Positions 19,459 to 28,229 of a stretch of 64,000 nucleotides of DNA are shown here, in pieces. Every line of letters begins with the position of its first letter. The first letter of the stretch is position 1. A program made the translations under genes and the position numbers. The notes under the pieces are model-generated. The model saw only the letters and a program-made list of their open reading frames with translations. It was not told the origin of the DNA and made no database searches. The DNA is from an uncultured Veillonellaceae bacterium (GTDB taxonomy: Bacteria > Bacillota > Negativicutes > Selenomonadales > Selenomonadaceae), in NCBI GenBank assembly GCA_902801565.1, contig CADCIX010000004.1:34978-98977 (forward strand). The letters are read 5' to 3'.

Positions 19459-22400
19459 TCACTTGACCCCCAGCACCACCATCTCGCCGTTGATGTTCCA
19501 TTCCTTCGTGAACCCATCGGCGCTGCCGTACTCCACAGCATCCGCCAGCACAATGTCACGAATGTAGTCCTCATGCTTTTTCATGATGTCCTGCAGCTTG
19601 TCATTGCCCTTGGCGTAGACCGTGATGTGGTCCGTGACCTCGAAGCCGTTCTCCTTGCGCATGGTCTGAACCTTGCTGACGATTTCGCGCACAAAGCCTT
19701 CCTCGATGAGTTCCGGCGTGAGCGTCGTCTCCAGTGCAACCGTCACATTGCCGCCGCGCTGGCAAAGATAGCCCTCCGTCTGTGCCATGGTCACTTCCAC
19801 ATCCTCGGTTTCGAGGATGAATTCCCCGGATTTCGTCGTGACCTTGAGCTTTCCTGTCCGGTCCATCTCCTCCTTGGCAGCATGGCCGTTAAGTCCTGCC
19901 AGTGCAGCCTTGATCTCGCCGATGGACTTGCCCACCTTCGGGCCAAGGATGCGGAACTGCGGCTTGAAGCTGTAGGAGAGGTATTCCTCCATATCCTCCT
20001 TGAAGGTGACCTTCTTGATGTTGAGCTCGTCCTCCACGATCTCCTTGAAGAAATCGGAAAGGGTGCCCTCCGCCTTCACATACATATTGCCGATGGGCTG
20101 GCGGTTCTTGATGTTCGCCGCATTGCGCGCCGCCCTGCCGAGAACCACGATTTCCAGCACCAGCTCCATATTCTTCTCAAGCTCTGCGTCGATACACTCT
20201 TCCCGTACCGTCGGGAAGTCGCAGAGATGGATGCTCTCCGGCGCATTCTTGTCGATGCTGCAGACGAGATTGCGGTAAATGCTCTCCGTCACGAAGGGAA
20301 TCAGGGGAGCCGCCGCCTTCGCCGTGGTGACGAGGGCCGTGTAGAGAGTCATATAGGCATTGACCTTGTCCTGCTCCATGCCCTTCGCCCAGAACCGCGC
20401 GCGGCTGCGGCGCACATACCAGTTGGAGAGCTCATCCACAAATTCCTGGAGGACCTTCGCCGCTTCCGTCACCTTATAGTTCGCCAGGTTTTCGTCCACG
20501 GTCTTCACCATGGTATTGAGGCGCGAGAGGCACCACTTGTCCATGACGGTGAGGCTCTCATAGTCCAGTTCATACTTTGTGGCATCAAACTCATCAATAT
20601 TGGCATAGAGCACAAAGAAGGCATAGGTGTTCCAAAGGGTTCCCATGAACTTTCTCTGCCCCTCCTGCACTGCCGCGCCGGAGAAACGATTCGGCAGCCA
20701 GGGTGCGCTGTTCTCGTAGAAATACCAGCGGATGGGATCGGCCCCATAGGTCATGAGCGCTTCCATGGGATCCACCGCATTCCCCTTGGACTTCGACATC
20801 TTCTGCCCGTTCTCATCCTGCACATGCCCCAGGACAATGACATTCTTGTAGGGGCTCTTGTTGAAGAGCAAGGTCGAAATGGCAATGAGGGAATAGAACC
20901 ATCCCCGGGTCTGGTCCACGGCCTCAGAGATGAAATCCGCAGGGAAATGCTTCTCAAAGATGTCCTTGTTCTCAAAGGGATAATGCCACTGGGCAAAGGG
21001 CATGGCCCCGGAATCGAACCAGCAGTCGATGACCTCGGAGACGCGATGCATTTCCTTGCCGCACTCAGGGCATTTGATGGTAATAGCATCCACATAGGGA
21101 CGATGCAGTTCAATCCCATCGGGACAGTTGTCCGACATGCTCTTGAGTTCCTCGATGGAACCGATGGCATGCTGATGGCCACACTCGCATTCCCAGATGT
21201 TAAGGGGCGTTCCCCAGTACCGGTTGCGGCTGATGCCCCAGTCCTGCACATGCTCCAGCCAGTCGCCGAAGCGCCCCTGGCCGATGGTCTTCGGAATCCA
21301 GTTCACCGTGTTGTTGTTGCGGATGAGGTCTTCCTTCACCGCCGTCATCTTGATGAACCAGGACTCCCGCGCATAGTAGATGAGCGGCGTATCGCAGCGC
21401 CAGCAATGGGGATAGGTATGCTCAAAGACAGGCGCCTTGAAGAGCTTGCCCGTCTCCTTCAGATTCTTCAGGATCAAGGGATCTGCATCCTTGACAAAAA
21501 CGCCGGGCCAGTCCGTATCCTCCGTCATCTGTCCCTTGTTGTCCACGAACTGCACGAAAGGCATGTCGTACTTGCGGCAGACCCTGTTATCGTCCTCACC
21601 GAAGGCAGGGGCAAGATGGACAATGCCCGTGCCATCCCCCGTGGTGACGTAATCATCGCAGACCACAAAGAAGGCCTTTTTCTTGATCTTTCCAACAGCG
21701 AAGGGATACAGCGGCTCGTACTCACGATGCTCCATGTCCCTTCCCTTCATGCGTTCCAGGACTTCCCTGTCGCCTTCCACATCCTCAAAGACCGTGTCCA
21801 CAAGTGCTTCCGCAAGGTAATACACCGTGTCTGCTGCCTTGATCTTCACATAGTCCACATCGGGATTCACACAGAGCCCCAGATTGGAAGGCAGCGTCCA
21901 GGGCGTCGTCGTCCAGGCGAGGAAATAGGCATCCTCATCCTTTGCCTTGAACTTCACCATGGCAGAGCGTTCCTTCACGTCCTTGTAGCCCTGAGCCACC
22001 TCGTGGGAAGAAAGGGGCGTGCCGCAACGAGGGCAGTAGGGAACCACCTTGTGCCCCTTGTAGAGAAGCCCTTTCTCCCAGATCTTCTTGAGAGCCCACC
22101 ATTCGGACTCAATGAAGTCATTCTCATAGGTGATGTAGGGGTGCTCCATGTCAGCCCAGAAGCCGACGACCTCGGAAAACTCCTCCCACATGCCCTTGTA
22201 TTTCCAGACGGACTCCCGGCACTTCTTGATGAAGGGCTCAATGCCGTACTCCTCAATCTGCTCCTTGCCGTTGATGCCGACAGCCTTTTCCACTTCCAGC
22301 TCCACGGGAAGCCCATGGGTATCCCAGCCCGCCTTCCGCAGGACGCGCTTTCCCTTCATGGACTGGTAGCGGGGCAGCATATCCTTGATGACGCGTGTCA

Positions 22401-22578
22401 GCACATGACCGATATGCGGCTTGCCATTCGCCGTGGGCGGGCCGTCGTAGAAGGTGAAGACATCCTTCTCATCCCGCTGCTCCACAGCCTTTTTGGCAAT
22501 ATCATGCTCTTTCCAGAACTTGGCAATCTCTTTTTCTCTCTCCACGAAATTCAGATTCGTGTCCACCTTGCTGTACAA
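19459..22578 (-). CDS. ileS: isoleucine--tRNA ligase
   Basis: A 1039-residue class I synthetase. The HIGH motif is in GKPHIGHVLTR near residue 45, the KMSKS motif in QKMSKSKGN near 600, and the editing domain lies between. Length and text (DTHGLPVELEVEKAVGI, PYCPRCGTPLSSHEVAQGYKDV) resemble the eukaryotic-like type 2 IleRS rather than the common bacterial type. The likely start is TTG 22578, seven bases after AGGGGG. An upstream ATG at 22596 would place that Shine-Dalgarno inside the gene. A promoter and then a terminator-like hairpin precede it. Confidence 0.96.
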   Translation of the reverse strand: MYSKVDTNLNFVEREKEIAKFWKEHDIAKKAVEQRDEKDVFTFYDGPPTANGKPHIGHVLTRVIKDMLPRYQSMKGKRVLRKAGWDTHGLPVELEVEKAVGINGKEQIEEYGIEPFIKKCRESVWKYKGMWEEFSEVVGFWADMEHPYITYENDFIESEWWALKKIWEKGLLYKGHKVVPYCPRCGTPLSSHEVAQGYKDVKERSAMVKFKAKDEDAYFLAWTTTPWTLPSNLGLCVNPDVDYVKIKAADTVYYLAEALVDTVFEDVEGDREVLERMKGRDMEHREYEPLYPFAVGKIKKKAFFVVCDDYVTTGDGTGIVHLAPAFGEDDNRVCRKYDMPFVQFVDNKGQMTEDTDWPGVFVKDADPLILKNLKETGKLFKAPVFEHTYPHCWRCDTPLIYYARESWFIKMTAVKEDLIRNNNTVNWIPKTIGQGRFGDWLEHVQDWGISRNRYWGTPLNIWECECGHQHAIGSIEELKSMSDNCPDGIELHRPYVDAITIKCPECGKEMHRVSEVIDCWFDSGAMPFAQWHYPFENKDIFEKHFPADFISEAVDQTRGWFYSLIAISTLLFNKSPYKNVIVLGHVQDENGQKMSKSKGNAVDPMEALMTYGADPIRWYFYENSAPWLPNRFSGAAVQEGQRKFMGTLWNTYAFFVLYANIDEFDATKYELDYESLTVMDKWCLSRLNTMVKTVDENLANYKVTEAAKVLQEFVDELSNWYVRRSRARFWAKGMEQDKVNAYMTLYTALVTTAKAAAPLIPFVTESIYRNLVCSIDKNAPESIHLCDFPTVREECIDAELEKNMELVLEIVVLGRAARNAANIKNRQPIGNMYVKAEGTLSDFFKEIVEDELNIKKVTFKEDMEEYLSYSFKPQFRILGPKVGKSIGEIKAALAGLNGHAAKEEMDRTGKLKVTTKSGEFILETEDVEVTMAQTEGYLCQRGGNVTVALETTLTPELIEEGFVREIVSKVQTMRKENGFEVTDHITVYAKGNDKLQDIMKKHEDYIRDIVLADAVEYGSADGFTKEWNINGEMVVLGVK

Positions 22579-22598
22579 ACAAAATCCCCCTATCATTC

Positions 22599-22630
22599 AA
22601 AAAGCCCCCATCCCAAACAGGATGAGGGCT
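22599..22630 (-). terminator. terminator-like hairpin directly before ileS
   Basis: On the minus strand AGCCCTCATCC, loop TGTTTG, GGATGGGGGCT, then TTTTTG. It ends the chemoreceptor transcript, but it also lies downstream of the predicted ileS promoter and could attenuate ileS. Confidence 0.8.
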
Positions 22631-22656
22631 TTCATCGCGTTCACGAAACGCTTTTT

Positions 22657-22685
22657 ATCGTATCACAAACAGCGCACAATTTCAA
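22657..22685 (-). promoter_or_regulatory. ileS promoter
   Basis: TTGAAA (22685-22680), 17 bases, TACGAT (22662-22657) on the minus strand. It lies between the chemoreceptor stop codon and the hairpin before ileS. Confidence 0.6.
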
Positions 22686-22697
22686 TCCATGGCACAC

Positions 22698-24491
22698 TCA
22701 AATCTTGAATTCCACAATGGCATTCTGGAGATCCTGTGCCTGCTCCGCGAGCTTGCGGCTGGCATCGGCAATCTCGTGCATGGATGCCGTCTGCTCCTCT
22801 GTGGCTGCGGAGACCGTCTGTGCCTCGTCCGCCACCTTGCGGCTCATGTCGTTGATCTTCGTGACAGCTTCCTTGATGCGGTCCGTACCATCTGTCAGGT
22901 CGTGCACCACATTCTCCATCATCTTGGAACTGGTTGCCACATCATCGACCATCTCGGAAATATGGCGGAAGGCTTCGCCTGCCTCATCGACAGCCTTCGT
23001 GCCGTCCGTCACCTGGTCGACACCGTCATGCATGGCCTTCACGGCATTGTCCGTATCCTGCTGGATGGTAACGATGAGCTGGGAAATCTCACCGGCTGCC
23101 TCACGGGACTGTTCGGCAAGCTTCCTGACCTCATCGGCAACGACGGCAAACCCGCGGCCATGCTCACCGGCACGCGCCGCCTCAATGGCCGCATTGAGCG
23201 CAAGGAGGTTGGTCTGCTCGGAAATCGCAGAAATCGTATCCACAATGGTGCCGATCTTCTGGGACTGGTCGCCAAGATTGCCGATGACCGTGGACATGGC
23301 CTGCACCGTATCGTTGATCCGGCCCATGCCCTCTACGGCGTTGTCAACGCTGGCCTTGCCCTGGATGGCCGCCTTGCTGGTGGAGTTGATCTTCTCTCCG
23401 GACTCCCCGATGGTCACCTTGAAGTTGTCCATATGGTTGGCAAGATTCTGGGTGTTCTCATTGGCCATTTCCACGTCGGTGAACTGCTCGCTGCAGGAGC
23501 CCGCCACATTCACGACGGATTCCGCGATGGACTGGCTCACCTGCGCAGACTGCTCCGCCGTGGAGGTAAGCTCCTCCGATGCTGCAGCCACGTACTCCGC
23601 CGCCTGCACAATGCGCTGCATGAGCTCCCGGATCTTGGCCTGCATCTCGCTCATGGCCTTGCTCATGACGCCCAATTCATCCGGCCTTGCGGAAAGCTCC
23701 CGCATGACAGCCTCCACCTCGGAATTGACCCTGAGATCGCCTGTCCCCATGACACGAAGGCGATCCGTAACCTTCTGGATGGGAGCCGCAATGCTGTTTC
23801 CTACATAGATGGCAAAGAAAATGAATATGACCTGCAGAACGACAATACAGATGATGGCCTTGACGATGCTTGCGTGAAGCTGGCTGGAAAGAACCTCTTC
23901 GCGCTCCGCCACCATACCGTCAATCTCATCAATCCAGACGCCTGTTCCCAATACCCAGCGATAGGGCTTGAAGGTCGTCGTATAGTTTCTCTTCGGCAAC
24001 GGCGTCGTCTCGTTGGGCTTCGCGAACATCAGATCCGTGAACCCGCCGCCGGGCTTCAGGCCGTTCTGGATCATTTCCTTGATGAACTCCCGTCCGCTGG
24101 GATCCTTCAGGTCGATACGGGATTTTCCCTCCGTATCGCGCCCAAGAAGCACCACATTGACGCCTTCCTCGGTATCGATCCAGAAATAGCCCTTGCCCTC
24201 GTCATAGCGCAGGTCGCGAACAACATCAGCCGCCTGCTTCTTCGCCTGCTCCTCTGTGAGCTGGCCTGCCTGCTGCTTCTTGTAGACCTCCTCAATGGCA
24301 CTCACTGCCAGCTCCGTCTCATCCCGAAGCTTTGTCTCGACGCTCCGCTCCAGGTCCGCACGGTAGTTTATGAGCTGGTTCTCGTTGTCCTTGATGGAAT
24401 TGTAGATGAAAAATCCTCCAATGCAGACCATCGTTACGACAGATACGCCCACAATGACGCAAATCAGCCGCGTTTTCATTGAATTGAACAT
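22698..24491 (-). CDS. methyl-accepting chemotaxis protein with single Cache sensor
   Basis: A 597-residue chemoreceptor. There is an N-terminal membrane helix (about 8-30), then an extracytoplasmic single-Cache domain ([16 protein letters not shown] ... [13 protein letters not shown]). A second helix near 200-220 and a HAMP linker follow. The cytoplasmic signalling domain has the hairpin-tip motif [20 protein letters not shown]. It binds a small ligand outside and signals through CheA/CheW. The start ATG 24491 has GGAGGGGG upstream. Ligand unknown. It is divergent from lgt. Confidence 0.93.
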   Translation of the reverse strand: MFNSMKTRLICVIVGVSVVTMVCIGGFFIYNSIKDNENQLINYRADLERSVETKLRDETELAVSAIEEVYKKQQAGQLTEEQAKKQAADVVRDLRYDEGKGYFWIDTEEGVNVVLLGRDTEGKSRIDLKDPSGREFIKEMIQNGLKPGGGFTDLMFAKPNETTPLPKRNYTTTFKPYRWVLGTGVWIDEIDGMVAEREEVLSSQLHASIVKAIICIVVLQVIFIFFAIYVGNSIAAPIQKVTDRLRVMGTGDLRVNSEVEAVMRELSARPDELGVMSKAMSEMQAKIRELMQRIVQAAEYVAAASEELTSTAEQSAQVSQSIAESVVNVAGSCSEQFTDVEMANENTQNLANHMDNFKVTIGESGEKINSTSKAAIQGKASVDNAVEGMGRINDTVQAMSTVIGNLGDQSQKIGTIVDTISAISEQTNLLALNAAIEAARAGEHGRGFAVVADEVRKLAEQSREAAGEISQLIVTIQQDTDNAVKAMHDGVDQVTDGTKAVDEAGEAFRHISEMVDDVATSSKMMENVVHDLTDGTDRIKEAVTKINDMSRKVADEAQTVSAATEEQTASMHEIADASRKLAEQAQDLQNAIVEFKI

Positions 24492-24671
24492 ATTTCCCCC
24501 TCCATTGCTTAAAATATAAACTTGGACAAAATCTTGACGTATATTAGCTATATATTGCCTATTCGATATGCGCATTCTTTTTTCCTGCTACAAAAAAAAT
24601 TTTATTATTTTCTTTTTTCCAGACTTTCGTTTATAATTATACGAACAACAACTCTTGGAAAGGGTGTTCCT

Positions 24672-25511
24672 ATGCACCAGTATCTCTTCTATATTGGGGA
24701 GTTCCCTGTCCGCACGTACGGGCTCGTGATCTCCCTCAGCATCATCCTCGCCACCGGTGTCGGCTACTTCCTTGCAAAGCAGGATAGCAGAGGCTATGAA
24801 AAGCATGTGGTGGACATCGGCATCTACTGTGGCATCGCAGGACTCTTAGGGGCAAGGCTCTGGGATGTCTTTTTCTTCGACTGGGACTACTATTCCCATC
24901 ATCTCACAGAGCTCTTCAATGTCTGGCAGGGAGGCATGGCCATCCAGGGCGGGGTGCTGCTCGGTGTCATCACAGGACTCGTCTACGCAAAACGCCATCA
25001 TCTGGATGCCTGGGCATTGGCGGACATCCTCGCCCCGGCCATCGTTCTTGGACAAGCCCTGGGCCGCTGCGCCAACCTGCTGAACGGCGATGCCTTCGGC
25101 GCTCCCACCGGTTCCGCCTACGGCATCCTCTATCCCGATACCACCCTTGCCCATCACACATACGGCAGCCAGCCCCTCTGGCCCGCCGAAGTATGGGAAG
25201 GCCAGCTGGACATTGTCATCTTCGCCCTGCTCCTCATGTTCCGCTGCACCAGCCATGCCAAGGGGCAATGCCTTGCCCTCTATGTCATGCTCTACTCCGC
25301 CGCCCGGTTCTTCCTGGAATACCTGCGCGGGGATTATACCCATCTCATCCTTGGCGTATTCAAGAGCGCGCAAATGACCAGCGTCACAGCCTTCACCATT
25401 GCCGCCATCGCATTCCTCCTGCTCCAGCTGCGAAAATCCCGCAACGATTCCCCGCCCCACACCCTGCCAGCACATGACAAGAAAAACAAAAAAGGACCGA
25501 AGTGCCGATAA
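24672..25511 (+). CDS. lgt: phosphatidylglycerol--prolipoprotein diacylglyceryl transferase
   Basis: A 279-residue polytopic membrane enzyme that attaches diacylglycerol to the lipobox cysteine of prolipoproteins. MHQYLFYIGEFPVRTYGL is the usual start, and GRCANLLNGDAFGAPT is the Lgt signature with its conserved Arg and Asn. YVMLYSAARFFLEYLRGD holds the second conserved Arg region. The start ATG 24672 follows GGAAAGGG; 50 residues of upstream open frame are AT-rich promoter DNA. A TATAAT at 24632-24637 may be its -10. The stop lies inside the terminator hairpin. Confidence 0.96.
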   Translation: MHQYLFYIGEFPVRTYGLVISLSIILATGVGYFLAKQDSRGYEKHVVDIGIYCGIAGLLGARLWDVFFFDWDYYSHHLTELFNVWQGGMAIQGGVLLGVITGLVYAKRHHLDAWALADILAPAIVLGQALGRCANLLNGDAFGAPTGSAYGILYPDTTLAHHTYGSQPLWPAEVWEGQLDIVIFALLLMFRCTSHAKGQCLALYVMLYSAARFFLEYLRGDYTHLILGVFKSAQMTSVTAFTIAAIAFLLLQLRKSRNDSPPHTLPAHDKKNKKGPKCR

Positions 25512-25530
25512 GACACTTCGGTTCTTTTTA
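25493..25530. terminator. bidirectional intrinsic terminator
   Basis: ACCGAAGTG / CACTTCGGT hairpin with T-runs on both sides. It serves lgt and the SpeD-like gene and overlaps the end of lgt. Confidence 0.85.
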
Positions 25531-25541
25531 TCCTCGGTATG

Positions 25542-26000
25542 TCATTGATTGTTGCGACGGGCAAGGATGCGGATGACCTTTGCCCCCGTGTTGTGGATCT
25601 TTCGGAAAGGAGCCACCCGCGTCTTCGTCTTCGGCTTGATCTCCTTCTCCTTGCCGAAATCCCCCCGCTTGAGCAGCGTGGATTTCATCTTGTCGGGCTT
25701 GAAGAATTTCTGCAATTCCTTGTAGATTGGCTCCGGCTCCGCATTTTCCCGGCAAAGGAAAATATCCATGGCAACATATCGCAGATCCGAATAGACATGG
25801 ATTGCGATATGCCCATCGCGGAAAAGGAGCATGAAGGCAAAATGATTCGCCGCAACCTCCTCGGAAGAAAGGTTCAAGAGCCCATAGCCCTTGTCTTTCA
25901 TGAGTTCCTGCAAGGCATCCTTGATCAGATGCAAGTCCTCAAGCTTGCTGGACTTGCAGTTATAGAAATCCACCGTCAGATGACGCGCAAGTATCTTCAC
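25542..26000 (-). CDS. S-adenosylmethionine decarboxylase homologue lacking the pyruvoyl serine
   Basis: A 152-residue protein of the short bacterial SpeD fold. His68 (in HIAIH) and Cys83 (in IFLC) occupy the same positions as the catalytic His68 and Cys83 of Thermotoga/Bacillus AdoMetDC. The self-cleaving Glu-Ser pair (Ser63 in active enzymes) is Asp62-Gly63 here. Without that serine no pyruvoyl cofactor can form by the known route. A basic C-terminal extension (residues 113-152, Lys/Arg rich) is also unusual. The start is GTG 26000 behind AGAAGGAG. It follows glmS by 27 bases and is probably co-transcribed. Current annotation tools would likely label it speD; I regard it as a pseudoenzyme or a protein with a new role. 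A full speD is at 52120-52917. Confidence 0.85.
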   Translation of the reverse strand: MKILARHLTVDFYNCKSSKLEDLHLIKDALQELMKDKGYGLLNLSSEEVAANHFAFMLLFRDGHIAIHVYSDLRYVAMDIFLCRENAEPEPIYKELQKFFKPDKMKSTLLKRGDFGKEKEIKPKTKTRVAPFRKIHNTGAKVIRILARRNNQ

Positions 26001-26027
26001 TGGAAAAAACGCTCCTTCTCTTTCATA

Positions 26028-27857
26028 TCACTCAACTGTAACGGATTTTGCCAGATTGCGGGGCTTGTCCACATCACAGCCGCGCGTGATTGCCGCAAAG
26101 TAAGCAAGAAGCTGAAGCGGCACCACGGTGAGAAGGGGAATGAGCAGTTCATCCGTCTCAGGCACCTTGATGACATGGTCCACATACTTCTGCAGTTCCT
26201 CGTCGCCCTCGGCTGCAATGCCGATGACCACAGCATCACGAGCCTTGACCTCCTTGATATTGGAAAGTGTCTTTTCGTAGACGCTCTTCTGGGTGGCAAG
26301 GGCAATGACGGGAACCCCTTCCACAATCAGAGCCAGCGTGCCGTGCTTGAGTTCCCCGGCAGCATAGGCTTCTGCGTGGATATAGGAAATCTCCTTCAGC
26401 TTCAAAGAACCTTCCAATGCCACATCGTAGTCCAGGGAACGGCCAATGTAGAAGACATCCTCATTGAAGCCGTACTTCCTGGCAAAGGTCTTGATGGGCT
26501 CCACATCGGAAAGGGTCTCGCTGATCTGGGCAGGAATCTTCTTGAGCAAATCAATGAGCTCCCTGACGCGCTCCGGCGTCTGGGTTCCCTTGATTTCCGC
26601 CATGTAGAGGGCCAGCATGAAGAACAGGATGAGCTGCGTCGTATACGCCTTCGTGGAAGCCACGGCAATCTCGGGGCCTGCCCAGGTATAGAGCACCTGG
26701 TCTGCCTCACGGGCAATGGAAGAGCCCACCACGTTGGTGAGAGCCAGTGTCTTTGCCCCAAGGCGCCTGGATTCCTTGAGTGCCGCCAGGGTATCGCTCG
26801 TCTCGCCGGACTGGGAGACAACGATGAGCAGGGTGTTCTCATCCACGATGGGATTGCGATAGCGGAACTCCGACGCCAGGTCCACCTCCACCATGACGCG
26901 GGCGAGCTTCTCGATGTAGAACTTGCCCACAAGCCCTGCATGATATGCCGTGCCGCAGGCAACAATGTAGATCTTGTTGAAGGAATTGAGGAATTCCGGC
27001 GTCCACTTGAGCTCCTCCAGCACAATCTCCTTTCCATCCTTGGAAATGCGCTGGCTCATGGTATCGCGCACAGCCTTGGGCTGCTCATGGATCTCCTTGA
27101 GCATGAAATGCTCATAGCCACCCTTCTCCGCAGCCTCTGCATTCCAGTTGACCTCAAAGACCTTCTTCGTCACAGGATCTCCCTGACGATCCATGATATC
27201 GACAGAATCCTTGCGGACAACAGCAATCTCGCCATCGTTCAGGATGAACGTGCGGCGGGTGCGCTGAATGATGGCAGGGATATCCGACGCGATGAAGTTT
27301 TCCCCATCCCCAAGGCCGATGACCAGAGGATTGTCCTTCTTTGTGCAGATGAGCCTGTCGGGATGCTTCTTCGACATGAACACAAGGGAATAGGATCCCT
27401 CGATGCGGCGCAGCACTTCCCGTACCGCCGCCTCGAAGTCCCCATGATAGACAGCTTCCAGCAGATGCGCCACAACCTCTGTATCCGTTTCGGACTTGAA
27501 GGCATGCCCCTGCTCGATGAGCTCCTCCTTGAGCGCCAGATAGTTTTCAATGATGCCGTTATGCACCACGACAAACTCGCCGGTGCAATCCGTATGAGGA
27601 TGGGCATTGCGGTCCGACGGGCGCCCATGGGTCGCCCAGCGCGTATGTCCGATGCCAAGGCAACCCTTCGGCATATCATCCTCAATCTTTTCCTTCAGGG
27701 AAGCCAGCCGCCCCACGCTCTTCTCCACACGGACCACCGAACCGTCATACACGGCGATGCCGGCGGAATCATAGCCACGGTATTCCAGCTTGGAAAGGCC
27801 TTCCAATAGAAATTCCACAGCCTCCCTGTCTCCTACATAGCCAACAATACCACACAT
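26028..27857 (-). CDS. glmS: glutamine--fructose-6-phosphate aminotransferase (isomerizing)
   Basis: A 609-residue enzyme making glucosamine 6-phosphate, the first step towards UDP-GlcNAc for cell wall and LPS. It starts MCGIVGYVGDREAVEFLLEG; Cys2 is the glutaminase nucleophile. The two SIS sugar-isomerase domains include VSQSGETSDTLAALKE, and the end DKPRNLAKSVTVE is canonical. ATG 27857 is fixed by the need for Cys2; longer upstream starts run through the ribozyme. GGAGG lies eight to ten bases upstream. Expression is controlled by the self-cleaving leader at 27941-28080. Confidence 0.98.
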   Translation of the reverse strand: MCGIVGYVGDREAVEFLLEGLSKLEYRGYDSAGIAVYDGSVVRVEKSVGRLASLKEKIEDDMPKGCLGIGHTRWATHGRPSDRNAHPHTDCTGEFVVVHNGIIENYLALKEELIEQGHAFKSETDTEVVAHLLEAVYHGDFEAAVREVLRRIEGSYSLVFMSKKHPDRLICTKKDNPLVIGLGDGENFIASDIPAIIQRTRRTFILNDGEIAVVRKDSVDIMDRQGDPVTKKVFEVNWNAEAAEKGGYEHFMLKEIHEQPKAVRDTMSQRISKDGKEIVLEELKWTPEFLNSFNKIYIVACGTAYHAGLVGKFYIEKLARVMVEVDLASEFRYRNPIVDENTLLIVVSQSGETSDTLAALKESRRLGAKTLALTNVVGSSIAREADQVLYTWAGPEIAVASTKAYTTQLILFFMLALYMAEIKGTQTPERVRELIDLLKKIPAQISETLSDVEPIKTFARKYGFNEDVFYIGRSLDYDVALEGSLKLKEISYIHAEAYAAGELKHGTLALIVEGVPVIALATQKSVYEKTLSNIKEVKARDAVVIGIAAEGDEELQKYVDHVIKVPETDELLIPLLTVVPLQLLAYFAAITRGCDVDKPRNLAKSVTVE

Positions 27858-27940
27858 ATTCGAAACCTCCATTATATGCAACACAAGAACTTCACTTTCC
27901 TGTTGCCTGCATGGACCTGCTGCCCATGCCATACCCTCCG

Positions 27941-28080
27941 CCAGCTTTGTCCCGGAAATCACTTTCCGGTTTTGTCTGGTTTCTTTCGACCGGGCCGGCC
28001 GAGAGGCATCCGCTGACCTTCTCGACAACCTCTTCCTCGTCCTCTCAGCAGCCTCCCGCCACTGAGAACCAGCGCTAAGA
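27941..28080 (-). ncRNA. glmS ribozyme (GlcN6P-activated self-cleaving leader)
   Basis: The minus-strand leader reads A|GCGCUGG at the expected cleavage point (between 28076 and 28075), then GACGAGGAAGAGGUU, UCGAG and CAGCGGAUGCCUCUCGG. This matches the catalytic core of known Firmicutes glmS ribozymes. A 3' domain follows with the hairpin CCGGAAA-GUGA-UUUCCGG, closed by CCAG/CUGG and the ACAAAG bulge. It ends about 85 bases before the glmS ATG. Glucosamine 6-phosphate triggers cleavage and lowers glmS expression in studied cases. Confidence 0.93.
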
Positions 28081-28152
28081 CGATCTTCGCCTTTTCCGTA
28101 AGAAATCCCGCCTCCTTCCCATCCCCGCGCAACAGAAATCGGGGATACGTGT

Positions 28153-28181
28153 ATTGTAGCGTATAGAAGGGGAATAGTCAA
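28153..28181 (-). promoter_or_regulatory. glmS promoter
   Basis: TTGACT (28181-28176), 17 bases, TACAAT (28158-28153) on the minus strand. It starts inside the T-run of the upstream terminator. The predicted transcript begins about 70 bases before the ribozyme cleavage site. Confidence 0.85.
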
Positions 28182-28186
28182 CGTAA

Positions 28187-28212
28187 AAAAGAGACCGGAA
28201 ACCGGTCTCCTT
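28187..28212 (-). terminator. terminator of the PIN/TRAM gene
   Basis: On the minus strand GAGACCGG TT TCCGGTCTC (arms GAGACCGG/CCGGTCTC), then TTTTTT. The glmS -35 box follows directly. Confidence 0.85.
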
Positions 28213-28229
28213 TTGCTGCATTCATGAAA

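Noticed and set aside
22560..22700. T-box leader for ileS
   Set aside because: No conserved T-box bulge and no room for the specifier stem between the chemoreceptor stop and ileS.
19573..23808. A 1411-residue open frame on the plus strand across ileS and the chemoreceptor gene
   Set aside because: It is antisense to two certain genes, has no family motifs and no ribosome-binding site. Codon bias in the real genes explains the lack of stops.
24522..24671. Fifty extra residues at the front of Lgt
   Set aside because: They are encoded by the promoter region, and the natural Lgt start with a ribosome-binding site is at 24672.
27858..28181. An N-terminal extension of GlmS
   Set aside because: GlmS needs Cys2 at its N-terminus, and the region is the ribozyme.
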